A stretch of DNA of 46,600 nt from Lachnospiraceae bacterium (GTDB taxonomy: Bacteria; Bacillota; Clostridia; Lachnospirales; Lachnospiraceae). The translations under genes and the position numbers were made by a program. The notes beneath the pieces were generated by a model. That model searched no databases. It was given only the letters and a program-made list of their open reading frames with translations, and was not told the DNA's origin. This document shows, piece by piece, positions 30,623 to 38,436 of this stretch (positions are counted from its first letter, which is position 1; every line of letters starts with the position of its first letter). The stretch spans positions 1 through 46,600 of the forward strand of contig JAFZRH010000046.1 in the NCBI GenBank assembly GCA_017619975.1. Direction: 5' to 3'.

Positions 30623-31540
30623 ATGGCAGATTCAACCTTTCAACCATATGTAATTGATGAAACGACATTTAAAAAAATGCAGGCAAAAATGTTGGAGATG
30701 CTGCTCTATTTCAGAGATTTTTGCCAGGAACATAAATTGATGTTTTATTTATGCGGCGGCGGTGCGATCGGTGCAATCCGGGAACACGGTTTTATTCCGT
30801 GGGATGATGATATTGACTGTTTTATGCCGCGGGCAGATTATGAACGTTTTCCTGCTTTGTGGGAACAGTACGGTGATAAAGACAGATTTGTTTTCTGCCG
30901 ATCCGATGACAAGGTGAATTATCATCATTCCTGTTCTTCTTTGAGAGACCCTTCCACTACGTTTATCTGTTCTTATAATCAGAATCTGGATATCTGCCAT
31001 GGTGTAGCCCTGGAGTTTGGACCGATAGACGGTTGCCCGAAATCCAGAATCAAGCGATATATCCAACTGTTTCATGCTTTTAATTTTGCTCTCTTCAACA
31101 CACAGAGACTTCCGAATAATAAAGGTAAATTATTTCGGGTAGCTGCGAGTATCATTTACAAACTTGTTCCGTCCGGTAAAACGCGGTATAAACTGTGGAA
31201 ACGGGCAGAGAAAAAGATGTCCCGGTACTCATGGGATGATTGTGACAGTGTTACCGAACTCATTGGCAGTGTAAAAGGAATGCTGCTTGTGCATCCGAAA
31301 GAGTGGTTTGCTTCGCAGATCTGGGTCGAGTTTGAGGGACATCAGGTTCCGGTCATGGCTGGATATCATCAGTATTTGACAAGGATATTTGGAGATTATA
31401 TGCAGAGACCGCCGGAAAGTGAACGCCATCCGAAACACGAACTTGAGTTTGTGGATATGGATCATCCCTATACATTCTATCGGGGAATCAAATATTTCCC
31501 GGACGGAAAGACAGAAAGACGAGGGAGACAGAATGGCTAA
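30623..31540 (+). CDS. licD: LicD-family phosphotransferase
   Basis: A 305-residue protein of the LicD family (nucleotidyltransferase fold). LicD enzymes transfer phosphocholine from CDP-choline, or ribitol/other phosphates, onto glycans. The core motif is GGGAIGAIREHGFIPWDDDID (residues 45-65), with metal-binding D61-D63 and D65; ALEFGPIDGCP and a C-terminal YMQRPPESERHPKHE complete the family pattern. The locus also encodes LicA- and LicC-type enzymes and a choline-type transporter 8-11 kb downstream, so phosphocholine is the leading candidate for the group it transfers. Its last 8 bases overlap the next gene. Confidence 0.9.
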   Translation: MADSTFQPYVIDETTFKKMQAKMLEMLLYFRDFCQEHKLMFYLCGGGAIGAIREHGFIPWDDDIDCFMPRADYERFPALWEQYGDKDRFVFCRSDDKVNYHHSCSSLRDPSTTFICSYNQNLDICHGVALEFGPIDGCPKSRIKRYIQLFHAFNFALFNTQRLPNNKGKLFRVAASIIYKLVPSGKTRYKLWKRAEKKMSRYSWDDCDSVTELIGSVKGMLLVHPKEWFASQIWVEFEGHQVPVMAGYHQYLTRIFGDYMQRPPESERHPKHELEFVDMDHPYTFYRGIKYFPDGKTERRGRQNG

Positions 31541-32252
31541 TATTGCGATTGTGTTCGCGGGCGGAACTGGTACACGTATGAATACCCGCTCGAAACCGAA
31601 GCAGTTTTTGGAATTGCACGGTAAACCTATTTTGGTATATACGCTGGAGGTGTTTCAGCATCATTCGGAAATTGAGGGAATCATTCTGATTGTTTTGGAA
31701 CAATGGATCTCATATTGCAGAGATCTGATTGCCAAGTATCAGCTGGACAAAGTCCGAGTGATTACGAAAGGCGGGGACACGGCATTTGCCTCTCAGTATA
31801 ACGGTTTATTGAAGGCAGCAGAGATTTATCCACCGGAATCGATCGTTTTGATTCATGACGGAGTACGCCCGTTGATTGATGCTGGTACAATTTCCGGAAA
31901 TATTGCAAGTGTAAAAGAACACGGGTCAGCCATAACCGTCACACCTGCTGTTGAAACGATAATGATTAAGTCTGATTCTGGTCAGATCGGACAGATTATC
32001 GAACGCTCTAAAGTAGAGATGGCACGCGCTCCGCAAAGCTTTTTCTTGCGGGATATTCTTTCCGCTCATGAAAAAGCCAGAAAAGAAAACCTGGTGTTTA
32101 TTGATTCTGCAAGCTTAATGCAGCATTATGGCTTTACCCTGTTTCCGGTTGAAGGAACACCGGAAAATATTAAGATTACAACGCCGAACGATTTTTATAC
32201 ATTCCGTGCGCTGGTAGACGCCAAAGAAAGTTCACAAATATTTGGGTACTAA
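31533..32252 (+). CDS. TarI/IspD-like cytidylyltransferase
   Basis: A 239-residue nucleotidyltransferase. The CTP-binding FAGGTGTRMNTRSKPKQFLE lies at about residues 8-27; the substrate motif HDGVRPLI and the C-terminal GTPENIKITTPNDFYT are typical of the IspD/TarI family. In a surface-polymer locus with LicD and a TarL/TagF-like domain, CDP-ribitol (or another CDP-polyol) synthesis is likelier than housekeeping IspD. The ATG at 31533 lies inside the end of licD in another frame (8-base overlap) with GAGGGAGACAG upstream; a longer open frame starting at 31389 merely overlaps licD. No TarJ-type reductase is adjacent; an SDR-type protein follows instead. Confidence 0.87.
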   Translation: MANIAIVFAGGTGTRMNTRSKPKQFLELHGKPILVYTLEVFQHHSEIEGIILIVLEQWISYCRDLIAKYQLDKVRVITKGGDTAFASQYNGLLKAAEIYPPESIVLIHDGVRPLIDAGTISGNIASVKEHGSAITVTPAVETIMIKSDSGQIGQIIERSKVEMARAPQSFFLRDILSAHEKARKENLVFIDSASLMQHYGFTLFPVEGTPENIKITTPNDFYTFRALVDAKESSQIFGY

Positions 32253-32262
32253 GGAAGAGATC

Positions 32263-33282
32263 ATGACGCAAAGCAGTCTTTTTTCGGATATACGGATGAT
32301 CGTTGCCAAACGGGACTTGTTTGTCCCTTTTCAGGGATGTCGTTTTTTTGTCACCGGAGCAACAGGAACGATCGGATCCATGCTGGTCAAGACACTTCTT
32401 GCCGCTAACCGGGAGTATTCATTCAATATGAAAATTGTCGGTCAGGTTCGTGATCTGAAAAAAGCGAAAGCTGTTTACGGCTCAATGTTCTCAGAGATGG
32501 AATTCGTCTCTTCCTATGAAACAGCGTGTGACTTTATCGTTCATACAGTTTCTCCAACAGCATCCCGCTTTTTTGTTGAGTACCCTGTAGAAACGATTCG
32601 TACTTCTGTAGAGAGTACTGCGGCAGTGCTGGAGTGTGCAAGACAGAATAATGCAGTCATGGTCTATCTCTCTTCTATGGAACAGTATGGGGTTCCCTAT
32701 AAAACAGGACAGATCATGACTGAAGACAAAGTGGGAATTATCAATCATCTGAGCGTCCGTGCCTCTTATGCGGAAAGCAAGCGACTCTGTGAATGCCTTT
32801 GTGCTGCGTATGCTTCAGAGTATAATATTAAGGTGATGATCGCTCGTCTGGCACAAACTTTTGGATCCGGAATGAATCTGAACGATAACAGGATGCCGAT
32901 GCAGTTTGCCAAAGCGGCAGTGGACGGAAGGGATATTATTCTTCATACGGCAGGAAAAAGCATGATAAATTTCGTCTATCTGACAGATGCTGTCGAAGGT
33001 ATCCTGTGTATTTTAAGTAAAGGCACAGCGGGAGAAGCATACAACATTTGTCATGACAGCGAAACACATACGGTTCGGGAGATTGCGGAACTGATCGCGC
33101 ATGTGATTATGCAGGATATGATCAGGGTTCGGATCGAAATTCCGGAGGAAAATCTGGGCTATGCGCCAGATTCGACAATGTATTTGAGTTCAGAAAAACT
33201 TACTGCGTTGGGATGGCTTCCGCAAATAGGTTTGACAGAAGCATACAGACGCTTAATTCGGTATATACAGGAAAGTCAATAA
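32263..33282 (+). CDS. NAD-dependent epimerase/dehydratase (extended SDR)
   Basis: A 339-residue extended SDR. NAD-binding TGATGTIG is at residues 31-38; the catalytic pair is Y169 and K173 (SYAESKRLCE), with SSMEQYGVP near 143. The N-terminal 25 residues precede the usual start of the fold. ATG at 32263 with AAGGAAGAG; a TTG 21 bases earlier overlaps the previous gene and lacks a site. It may epimerise, dehydrate or reduce a nucleotide sugar or CDP-polyol. Directly behind the cytidylyltransferase, it could make or use the same CDP product, but the substrate cannot be read from sequence. Confidence 0.86.
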   Translation: MTQSSLFSDIRMIVAKRDLFVPFQGCRFFVTGATGTIGSMLVKTLLAANREYSFNMKIVGQVRDLKKAKAVYGSMFSEMEFVSSYETACDFIVHTVSPTASRFFVEYPVETIRTSVESTAAVLECARQNNAVMVYLSSMEQYGVPYKTGQIMTEDKVGIINHLSVRASYAESKRLCECLCAAYASEYNIKVMIARLAQTFGSGMNLNDNRMPMQFAKAAVDGRDIILHTAGKSMINFVYLTDAVEGILCILSKGTAGEAYNICHDSETHTVREIAELIAHVIMQDMIRVRIEIPEENLGYAPDSTMYLSSEKLTALGWLPQIGLTEAYRRLIRYIQESQ

Positions 33283-33284
33283 AA

Positions 33285-34292
33285 GTGGGTGAGACAGTGG
33301 ATCAGAGAATTGATTTTGTTATTCCCTGGGTTGACGGACAGGATCCGGATTGGCAGCGGGAAAAACAGCATTATTCGGAGCAGAAGGCAGTTGAAGAAGA
33401 TGACAGAGAGATTCGCTTTCGGGATTGGGATACGTTAAAGTATTGGTTCCGAGGCGTCGAAAAATATACTCCGTGGGTCGGACAAATTCATTTTATTACC
33501 TGGGGACATTTACCGTCATGGCTGAATACAGAACACCCCAAGCTGCATATTGTCAATCACAAAGACTATATTCCCGAACAATACCTTCCGACTTTCAGTT
33601 CTCATGTTATAGAACTGAACATGCATCGTATCCCCGGTTTGAGCGAGCACTTCGTGTATTTTAATGATGATATCTTTATTCTGCGCCCCTTGTCAGAAAA
33701 GGATTTTTTTATAAACGGAACAGCCTGTGACCTGTGCGCCGCCAATGTAATCACCCCCCGGCTGGAAGAATTCTCTTCGATCCTTTTGCAGACAACGGCG
33801 TATATCAATAAGCATTTCAATAAAAAAACGGATATACGAAAGCATTTTTCAAAATGGTTTTCTCCGAAATATGGCAAACTTCTGATAAGAACTCTTTGCC
33901 TTTTGCCCTGGACGTATCATACCGGGTTTTATAATCATCATCTTGCTGTTCCTTATACCAAAGAACTGCTGGAGCGTGTCTGGGAAGAAGAACCGGACGT
34001 TTTATATCAGACTTGCAGTCATCGGTTCCGGAACGATTTGGATGTTAATCAATATATTTTCCGTTACTGGCGCCTGGCATCAGGGGATTTTGTCCCGCAT
34101 CGAAGTCTTGGCCGATATGTCAATATGGGCAAGGATAATACCGCTGTTTATGATACGATTAAAAAGCAGAAGGTAAAATTATACTGTATTAACGATAAAG
34201 AAACAAAACTGGATTTCAATCGTGAGAAGGAACTGTTGGTACAGGCATTTGAGACAGTGTTTCCCGATAAATCTTCGTTTGAAAGACAGTGA
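33285..34292 (+). CDS. Stealth-family sugar-phosphate transferase
   Basis: About 335 residues. The four Stealth conserved regions are visible: CR1 RIDFVIPWVDGQDPDW at the N-terminus; CR2 FRGVEKYTPWVGQIHFITWGH through HFVYFNDDIFILRPL; CR3 TGFYNHHLAVPYTKELLERV; CR4 near RFRNDLDVNQYIFRYW. Stealth proteins transfer hexose-1-phosphate to build phosphodiester-linked capsules. Start choice is uncertain: GTG at 33285 (GGAAAG about 9 bases upstream, 2 bases after the previous stop) or GTG at 33297, four residues later. Its presence says the polymer backbone probably contains sugar-phosphate links. Confidence 0.88.
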   Translation: MGETVDQRIDFVIPWVDGQDPDWQREKQHYSEQKAVEEDDREIRFRDWDTLKYWFRGVEKYTPWVGQIHFITWGHLPSWLNTEHPKLHIVNHKDYIPEQYLPTFSSHVIELNMHRIPGLSEHFVYFNDDIFILRPLSEKDFFINGTACDLCAANVITPRLEEFSSILLQTTAYINKHFNKKTDIRKHFSKWFSPKYGKLLIRTLCLLPWTYHTGFYNHHLAVPYTKELLERVWEEEPDVLYQTCSHRFRNDLDVNQYIFRYWRLASGDFVPHRSLGRYVNMGKDNTAVYDTIKKQKVKLYCINDKETKLDFNREKELLVQAFETVFPDKSSFERQ

Positions 34293-34319
34293 CGATGTTT
34301 CTGAAAGAGGACTGAAATA

Positions 34320-36869
34320 GTGCGTATTGACAGAAAGTATTTAAATAGTGAGAACTGCCTGTTTGTTTCTGTTGTTCTCCTTATCCTCCTGACGTGTCTG
34401 CCGATCACAATGTGTCTGCCGACGTTTGTTCGTCAGGCGCTGCAGATTCTGGCAGTCATACTTTTCTTTGCCGGTCTTTTGCTTTATAAAGACAAAAAAA
34501 TGCTTTTATACTTTTGTGTCATCGTTCTTGTTATGTTTTTTCGGGTTTATGAAATCTGGAAATTTAAAAAAAGCTTTTTTTCTTGTCTCTTCAGCGTGTA
34601 CACCGGATTAGCATTTGCTTTTTTCGGACTTATCAGCTATCGTCTGGAAGATAAACAGAAACAAAAAAACTTTTTGATTCTCCTTGTCGTTCTTACAACA
34701 GTAACGGCTTTGACGACATTGATCGGAATTGAAAAGTATCCTTTGGTGGTCAGAGAATTAGGAAGAAGCAATTTGTCTTATTCCGGTGTGCGGGACAATG
34801 ACTTTGCTTTGATGAAATGGGAGTACAGAATCGGTAATATTGCCGGGTGGAATCAGCTGTACGGAATGGTTTTTTTGATTCCGGGATTCCTGTATTTATT
34901 TAAAAAAAGCAGAAATGTGCTGGTTTTACTGGCGGCTGTTGTATGTGAATACTGTGTCTATAAATCTCAGATTACTTTTGCTATTTTGATTTCATTGCCG
35001 CTGATTGCTTTTTCCGTTATCCGGTTTAGAAAAAAGAGAAGCCACCAGATCATTAAATTGTTCCTGCTGATTGTGATGATTCTTCTTGTTCTGAACATGG
35101 ATTCTGTCATTTTGTTCCTGGCTGATTTTACGGCAAAAGGCAGTCTGAACATGGTGTCGGAAAAATTGTATGATTTTTACGCCATGCTGCACGGAACCAA
35201 TACCGGGGATGTGCAGGCGCGAATCGAGCGGTATGCATATAGTTGGGAAATTTTCAAACAGCACCCGATTTTCGGACAGGCATTTTGGGGTGTGAGCTCA
35301 CCATATATGTTTTCGAATCATTCAGATTTCTTCGATATGCTCGGGTTTTACGGAATCGTTGGCTGTTTGGCGCTGATAGTGGTCGCTGTGCGGTATGCTG
35401 GTTATATTATCGCAGTCGGGAGTTATGAAAAATGGTTAACTCTTGTTCTGGGTGTCGGGTTCGTTGCTATGTATGTATTTAATCCGATCTGGTATTCTCC
35501 GCAGATTTTTATCGGTGTATTTATGTTTCCGGCGTTATTATCCTGTGTATATCAGGGAAAAAGTCGCAGGAAATCTGCCGCCGGACAAAACCGGACAGCA
35601 ATCACTTCAGATAACAAACAGGAGAAAAAACAAAAAATGATAAAAGATTCTGTTAAAAAGATAATCGGACCGAAAGCAACAGAGCTTGTCGTACGGCTGA
35701 AATATTTGATTTATAATTTTATCTGTTCTTTTTATCCTATGCAGAAAGAGATCATTCTGGAGAGTTTTCCGGATTTTTCCTGCAATACTTTTGAGCTTTA
35801 CCGATACATGATCCGTCATGATATCCAAAAACAGTATAAGATTACCTGGTTGACGGATGGTACGACTAAACCGCTCCCGAAAGAAGAAAATGTCTTTTGT
35901 TTAAATATGTTTCCGAAGGGCTTTCGGGAAAAATTCAGGTACTACCTGCGTTGCAACCGGGCGCAGATTGTTATTACCTGCAACAGGCATATCACAAAAA
36001 GACGTGTGTCCCGCAGACAGCTAAATATTTATTTGGATCATGGTTCTCAATTGAAAAGCGTATTGACGGAGAAGGGAAAACGGAAAGACCTTCAATGCGA
36101 CTATATGATTTGTCAATCGCCGTTTTTTGTTCGGTACAATACGGAACAGTATACCGTGTCTGAAGACCAGGTTGTCAGTACCGGCCTGCCAAGAAACGAT
36201 CAGCTGTTCTACACCTATCATAGTTTGGATGATCTGATCCCGGAGCACAGTTCCTATAAAAAAATAATCCTCTGGGTTCCCACCTTCCGGCAGCATCAGA
36301 ATAAGACGCGTTTAGACTGCAAGCACTCCTATCCGCTTGGTCTGCCGATTTTAAACTCGCCGGAAGATGCCGAGGCTGTAAATCGTGTCTTGAAAGATCA
36401 GAAGGTTCTGCTGCTGATCAAGCCCCACCCTGCGCAGAATCTCGAGGTCATCCGGGCATTGGATCTTTCCAATATCCGATACATATACAACAGTGATCTG
36501 ATGGAAAAAGGCATTCAAACCAATGAACTGCTGGCGCAGACAGATGCGATGATTACAGATTATTCGTCAATATATTATGACTATCTGCTTCTGCATCGGC
36601 CGATAGCACTGACTTTGGATGATTTTGATGATTATGCCCGAGACAAAGGATTTGTCTTTGACAAACCGTTGGAGATATTAAAGGGCGATTATCTGTATAC
36701 GGTTTCGGATCTTTGCCGTTTTATTGAAAATACAGCGCATGATAGGGATGAAAGGCGGACAGAAAGAGAAGAGATCTGTGATAAACTCCACGTATATCAG
36801 GATGCAAATTCGTCGGAGCGGGTTTGTCAGTTTATTATGGAAGAAGCCAGGAAACGTTTTAAGGAGTAG
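34320..36869 (+). CDS. Wzy-like polymerase fused to TagF/TarL-like polyol-phosphate transferase
   Basis: An uninterrupted 849-residue frame with two unlike halves. Residues about 1-415 hold around 10-12 membrane helices with a large loop (GSLNMVSEKLYDFYAMLHG, RIERYAYSWEIFKQHPIFG), the pattern of O-antigen/Wzy polymerases. Residues about 440-849 are a CDP-glycerol/ribitol phosphotransferase domain: LDHGSQLKSVL near 580, TGLPRNDQLF, ILWVPTFRQH, LLIKPHPAQN and TDYSSIYYDYLLLHRP. The joint (about 416-440) is hydrophilic and ends at M440 (ATG 35637), preceded by AGGAG at 35620-35624, so the second domain may also be translated separately. The GTG start at 34320 has AGAGGA 8 bases before it. Together the halves could polymerise units and add polyol phosphate. 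Confidence 0.88.
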   Translation: MRIDRKYLNSENCLFVSVVLLILLTCLPITMCLPTFVRQALQILAVILFFAGLLLYKDKKMLLYFCVIVLVMFFRVYEIWKFKKSFFSCLFSVYTGLAFAFFGLISYRLEDKQKQKNFLILLVVLTTVTALTTLIGIEKYPLVVRELGRSNLSYSGVRDNDFALMKWEYRIGNIAGWNQLYGMVFLIPGFLYLFKKSRNVLVLLAAVVCEYCVYKSQITFAILISLPLIAFSVIRFRKKRSHQIIKLFLLIVMILLVLNMDSVILFLADFTAKGSLNMVSEKLYDFYAMLHGTNTGDVQARIERYAYSWEIFKQHPIFGQAFWGVSSPYMFSNHSDFFDMLGFYGIVGCLALIVVAVRYAGYIIAVGSYEKWLTLVLGVGFVAMYVFNPIWYSPQIFIGVFMFPALLSCVYQGKSRRKSAAGQNRTAITSDNKQEKKQKMIKDSVKKIIGPKATELVVRLKYLIYNFICSFYPMQKEIILESFPDFSCNTFELYRYMIRHDIQKQYKITWLTDGTTKPLPKEENVFCLNMFPKGFREKFRYYLRCNRAQIVITCNRHITKRRVSRRQLNIYLDHGSQLKSVLTEKGKRKDLQCDYMICQSPFFVRYNTEQYTVSEDQVVSTGLPRNDQLFYTYHSLDDLIPEHSSYKKIILWVPTFRQHQNKTRLDCKHSYPLGLPILNSPEDAEAVNRVLKDQKVLLLIKPHPAQNLEVIRALDLSNIRYIYNSDLMEKGIQTNELLAQTDAMITDYSSIYYDYLLLHRPIALTLDDFDDYARDKGFVFDKPLEILKGDYLYTVSDLCRFIENTAHDRDERRTEREEICDKLHVYQDANSSERVCQFIMEEARKRFKE

Positions 36870-36893
36870 TTTGACTGCAGCTCAAAGAAAGAA

Positions 36894-38330
36894 ATGAAAA
36901 AAGGTCAGTTGCTTCAAAAATATAACTCTCTCAGCGTGCAGGCACGGGCAGCTTTTTGGTTTACCATGTGCAGCTTTCTGCAGAAGGGGATTTCTTTCAT
37001 CACGGTTCCGATATTTACCCGTCTGATGTCGACGGAACAATACGGGACCTATTCCGTATATCTTTCCTGGCTGCAGGTATTTACGGTTTTGTCTTCGCTT
37101 TATCTGTATCATGGAGTAACCGACAATGCGATGTCAAAATTTGAAGATGACCGGGACCGTTTTATTGCCTCCATGCAGGGATTAACCGTAACGATTACGA
37201 CCTTGGTAGCCGTTATACTCTTCCTGTCGTGGAACGGTGTAAAAAAACTGATCGGTTTGGCGCCGGTAATGATTTTTCTGATGTTTGCGGAAATCTACGT
37301 TACACCGGCATTGGCTTTCTGGTCCGCCAAACAGCGTTTTGAATATAAGTACCGGAAAATAGCGGCAGTTACACTGGTGAAATCCTTCCTGAATCCCTGC
37401 CTGGGGCTTCTTGCGGTATCCTTATCTGAAGAAAAAGATCTGGCAAGAGTTATTTCCACGGTTACTGTTGAGGTGCTGATCTGTGGAACGATTCTGGTGC
37501 TGCAGTTCATGCGTGGCAAGGTGTTTTTTCATTATCAATACTGGCGTTACGGTCTGATGCTTGCTGTTCCGATGCTGCCGCATTATCTGTCGGGAATTAT
37601 TCTGAATCAGGGAGACAGGATCGTTATCTCCCAATTGGTTGGAAAATCTGCTGTTGCCCTCTACGGGGTTGCGTACAGTATCGGTATGCTTGTTCAGCTT
37701 TTTGTCAGTGCCATTAATAATGCGTTGACTCCGTGGATTTACAGTAAATTGAGAACAGAAGATATCGAGGCAATCCAAAAACGTTCCCGCGGTGTGATTC
37801 TGTTTGTGTTTTTGGTTGCAGTGGGACTCATGCTGATCAGTCCGGAAGTGGTTCGAATCTTCGGATCCGAAAAGTATGCCCAATCCGTTTATGTGGTTCC
37901 ACCGGTTGCAGGGAGTGTTTTCTTTGTTTTCCTGTACGGATTCCTTTCTTTCCCGGAGTTTTATTACGAAAAGACTTCTTTTCTGATGATTGCTTCAATT
38001 ATTGCGGCGGCCTTGAACATTTTGCTTAATTTTATCTTTATTCCGAAGTATGGATTTGTGGCGGCTGCGTACACAACGCTTGCCTGTTATGTGATCTACA
38101 GCTTCGGTCATTACCTTGTTGGCAAAACGATCCTGAAAAAAAAGACCGGGAAAGGGCCGATGGTCGATCAATTATATACATTGATTCTGGCTCTTGCAAT
38201 CATCCCGATCAGTCTGTTGGCGCAGTGTCTTTTTGATCTGCCTTTCATTCGATATATCCTGATCGTATCAGGAATGGCTGTTGCTGTCTTGAAACGCGGG
38301 GCGATTCTTCGTCTGTTTACGGATAAATAA
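36894..38330 (+). CDS. Oligosaccharide flippase (Wzx/MOP superfamily)
   Basis: A 478-residue membrane protein with about 14 helices. The N-terminus ARAAFWFTMCSFLQKGISFITVPIFTRLMSTEQYGTYS contains the family signature (in short: FLQKGISFITVPIFTRLMS). It should flip undecaprenyl-linked repeat units to the outer face. The closest conceptual parallel in a choline locus is TacF of pneumococcus, a flippase that prefers choline-bearing units. The gene ends the AT-rich part of the locus; a new promoter follows. Confidence 0.9.
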   Translation: MKKGQLLQKYNSLSVQARAAFWFTMCSFLQKGISFITVPIFTRLMSTEQYGTYSVYLSWLQVFTVLSSLYLYHGVTDNAMSKFEDDRDRFIASMQGLTVTITTLVAVILFLSWNGVKKLIGLAPVMIFLMFAEIYVTPALAFWSAKQRFEYKYRKIAAVTLVKSFLNPCLGLLAVSLSEEKDLARVISTVTVEVLICGTILVLQFMRGKVFFHYQYWRYGLMLAVPMLPHYLSGIILNQGDRIVISQLVGKSAVALYGVAYSIGMLVQLFVSAINNALTPWIYSKLRTEDIEAIQKRSRGVILFVFLVAVGLMLISPEVVRIFGSEKYAQSVYVVPPVAGSVFFVFLYGFLSFPEFYYEKTSFLMIASIIAAALNILLNFIFIPKYGFVAAAYTTLACYVIYSFGHYLVGKTILKKKTGKGPMVDQLYTLILALAIIPISLLAQCLFDLPFIRYILIVSGMAVAVLKRGAILRLFTDK

Positions 38331-38366
38331 ATTATTCTTTTCAGTGATAAAAAGTAAAAGAACTGC

Positions 38367-38395
38367 TTGACAAACAGGTGAGAAAGGTGCATAAT
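38367..38395 (+). promoter_or_regulatory. Promoter of the phosphocholine module
   Basis: TTGACA (38367-38372), 17-base spacer, CATAAT (38390-38395); AGAAAGGTGATAG lies before the ATG at 38437. The 38396-38436 leader is the likely target if the encoded winged-helix domain autoregulates. Confidence 0.85.
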
Positions 38396-38436
38396 TTGCG
38401 CCGTGAGGTTCACGAAATATAGAAAGGTGATAGTTC

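Noticed and set aside
31389-31532. Upstream start of the TarI-like gene.
   Set aside because: The extra 48 residues overlap licD in another frame and do not resemble the family; the fold begins at MANIAIVFAGG.
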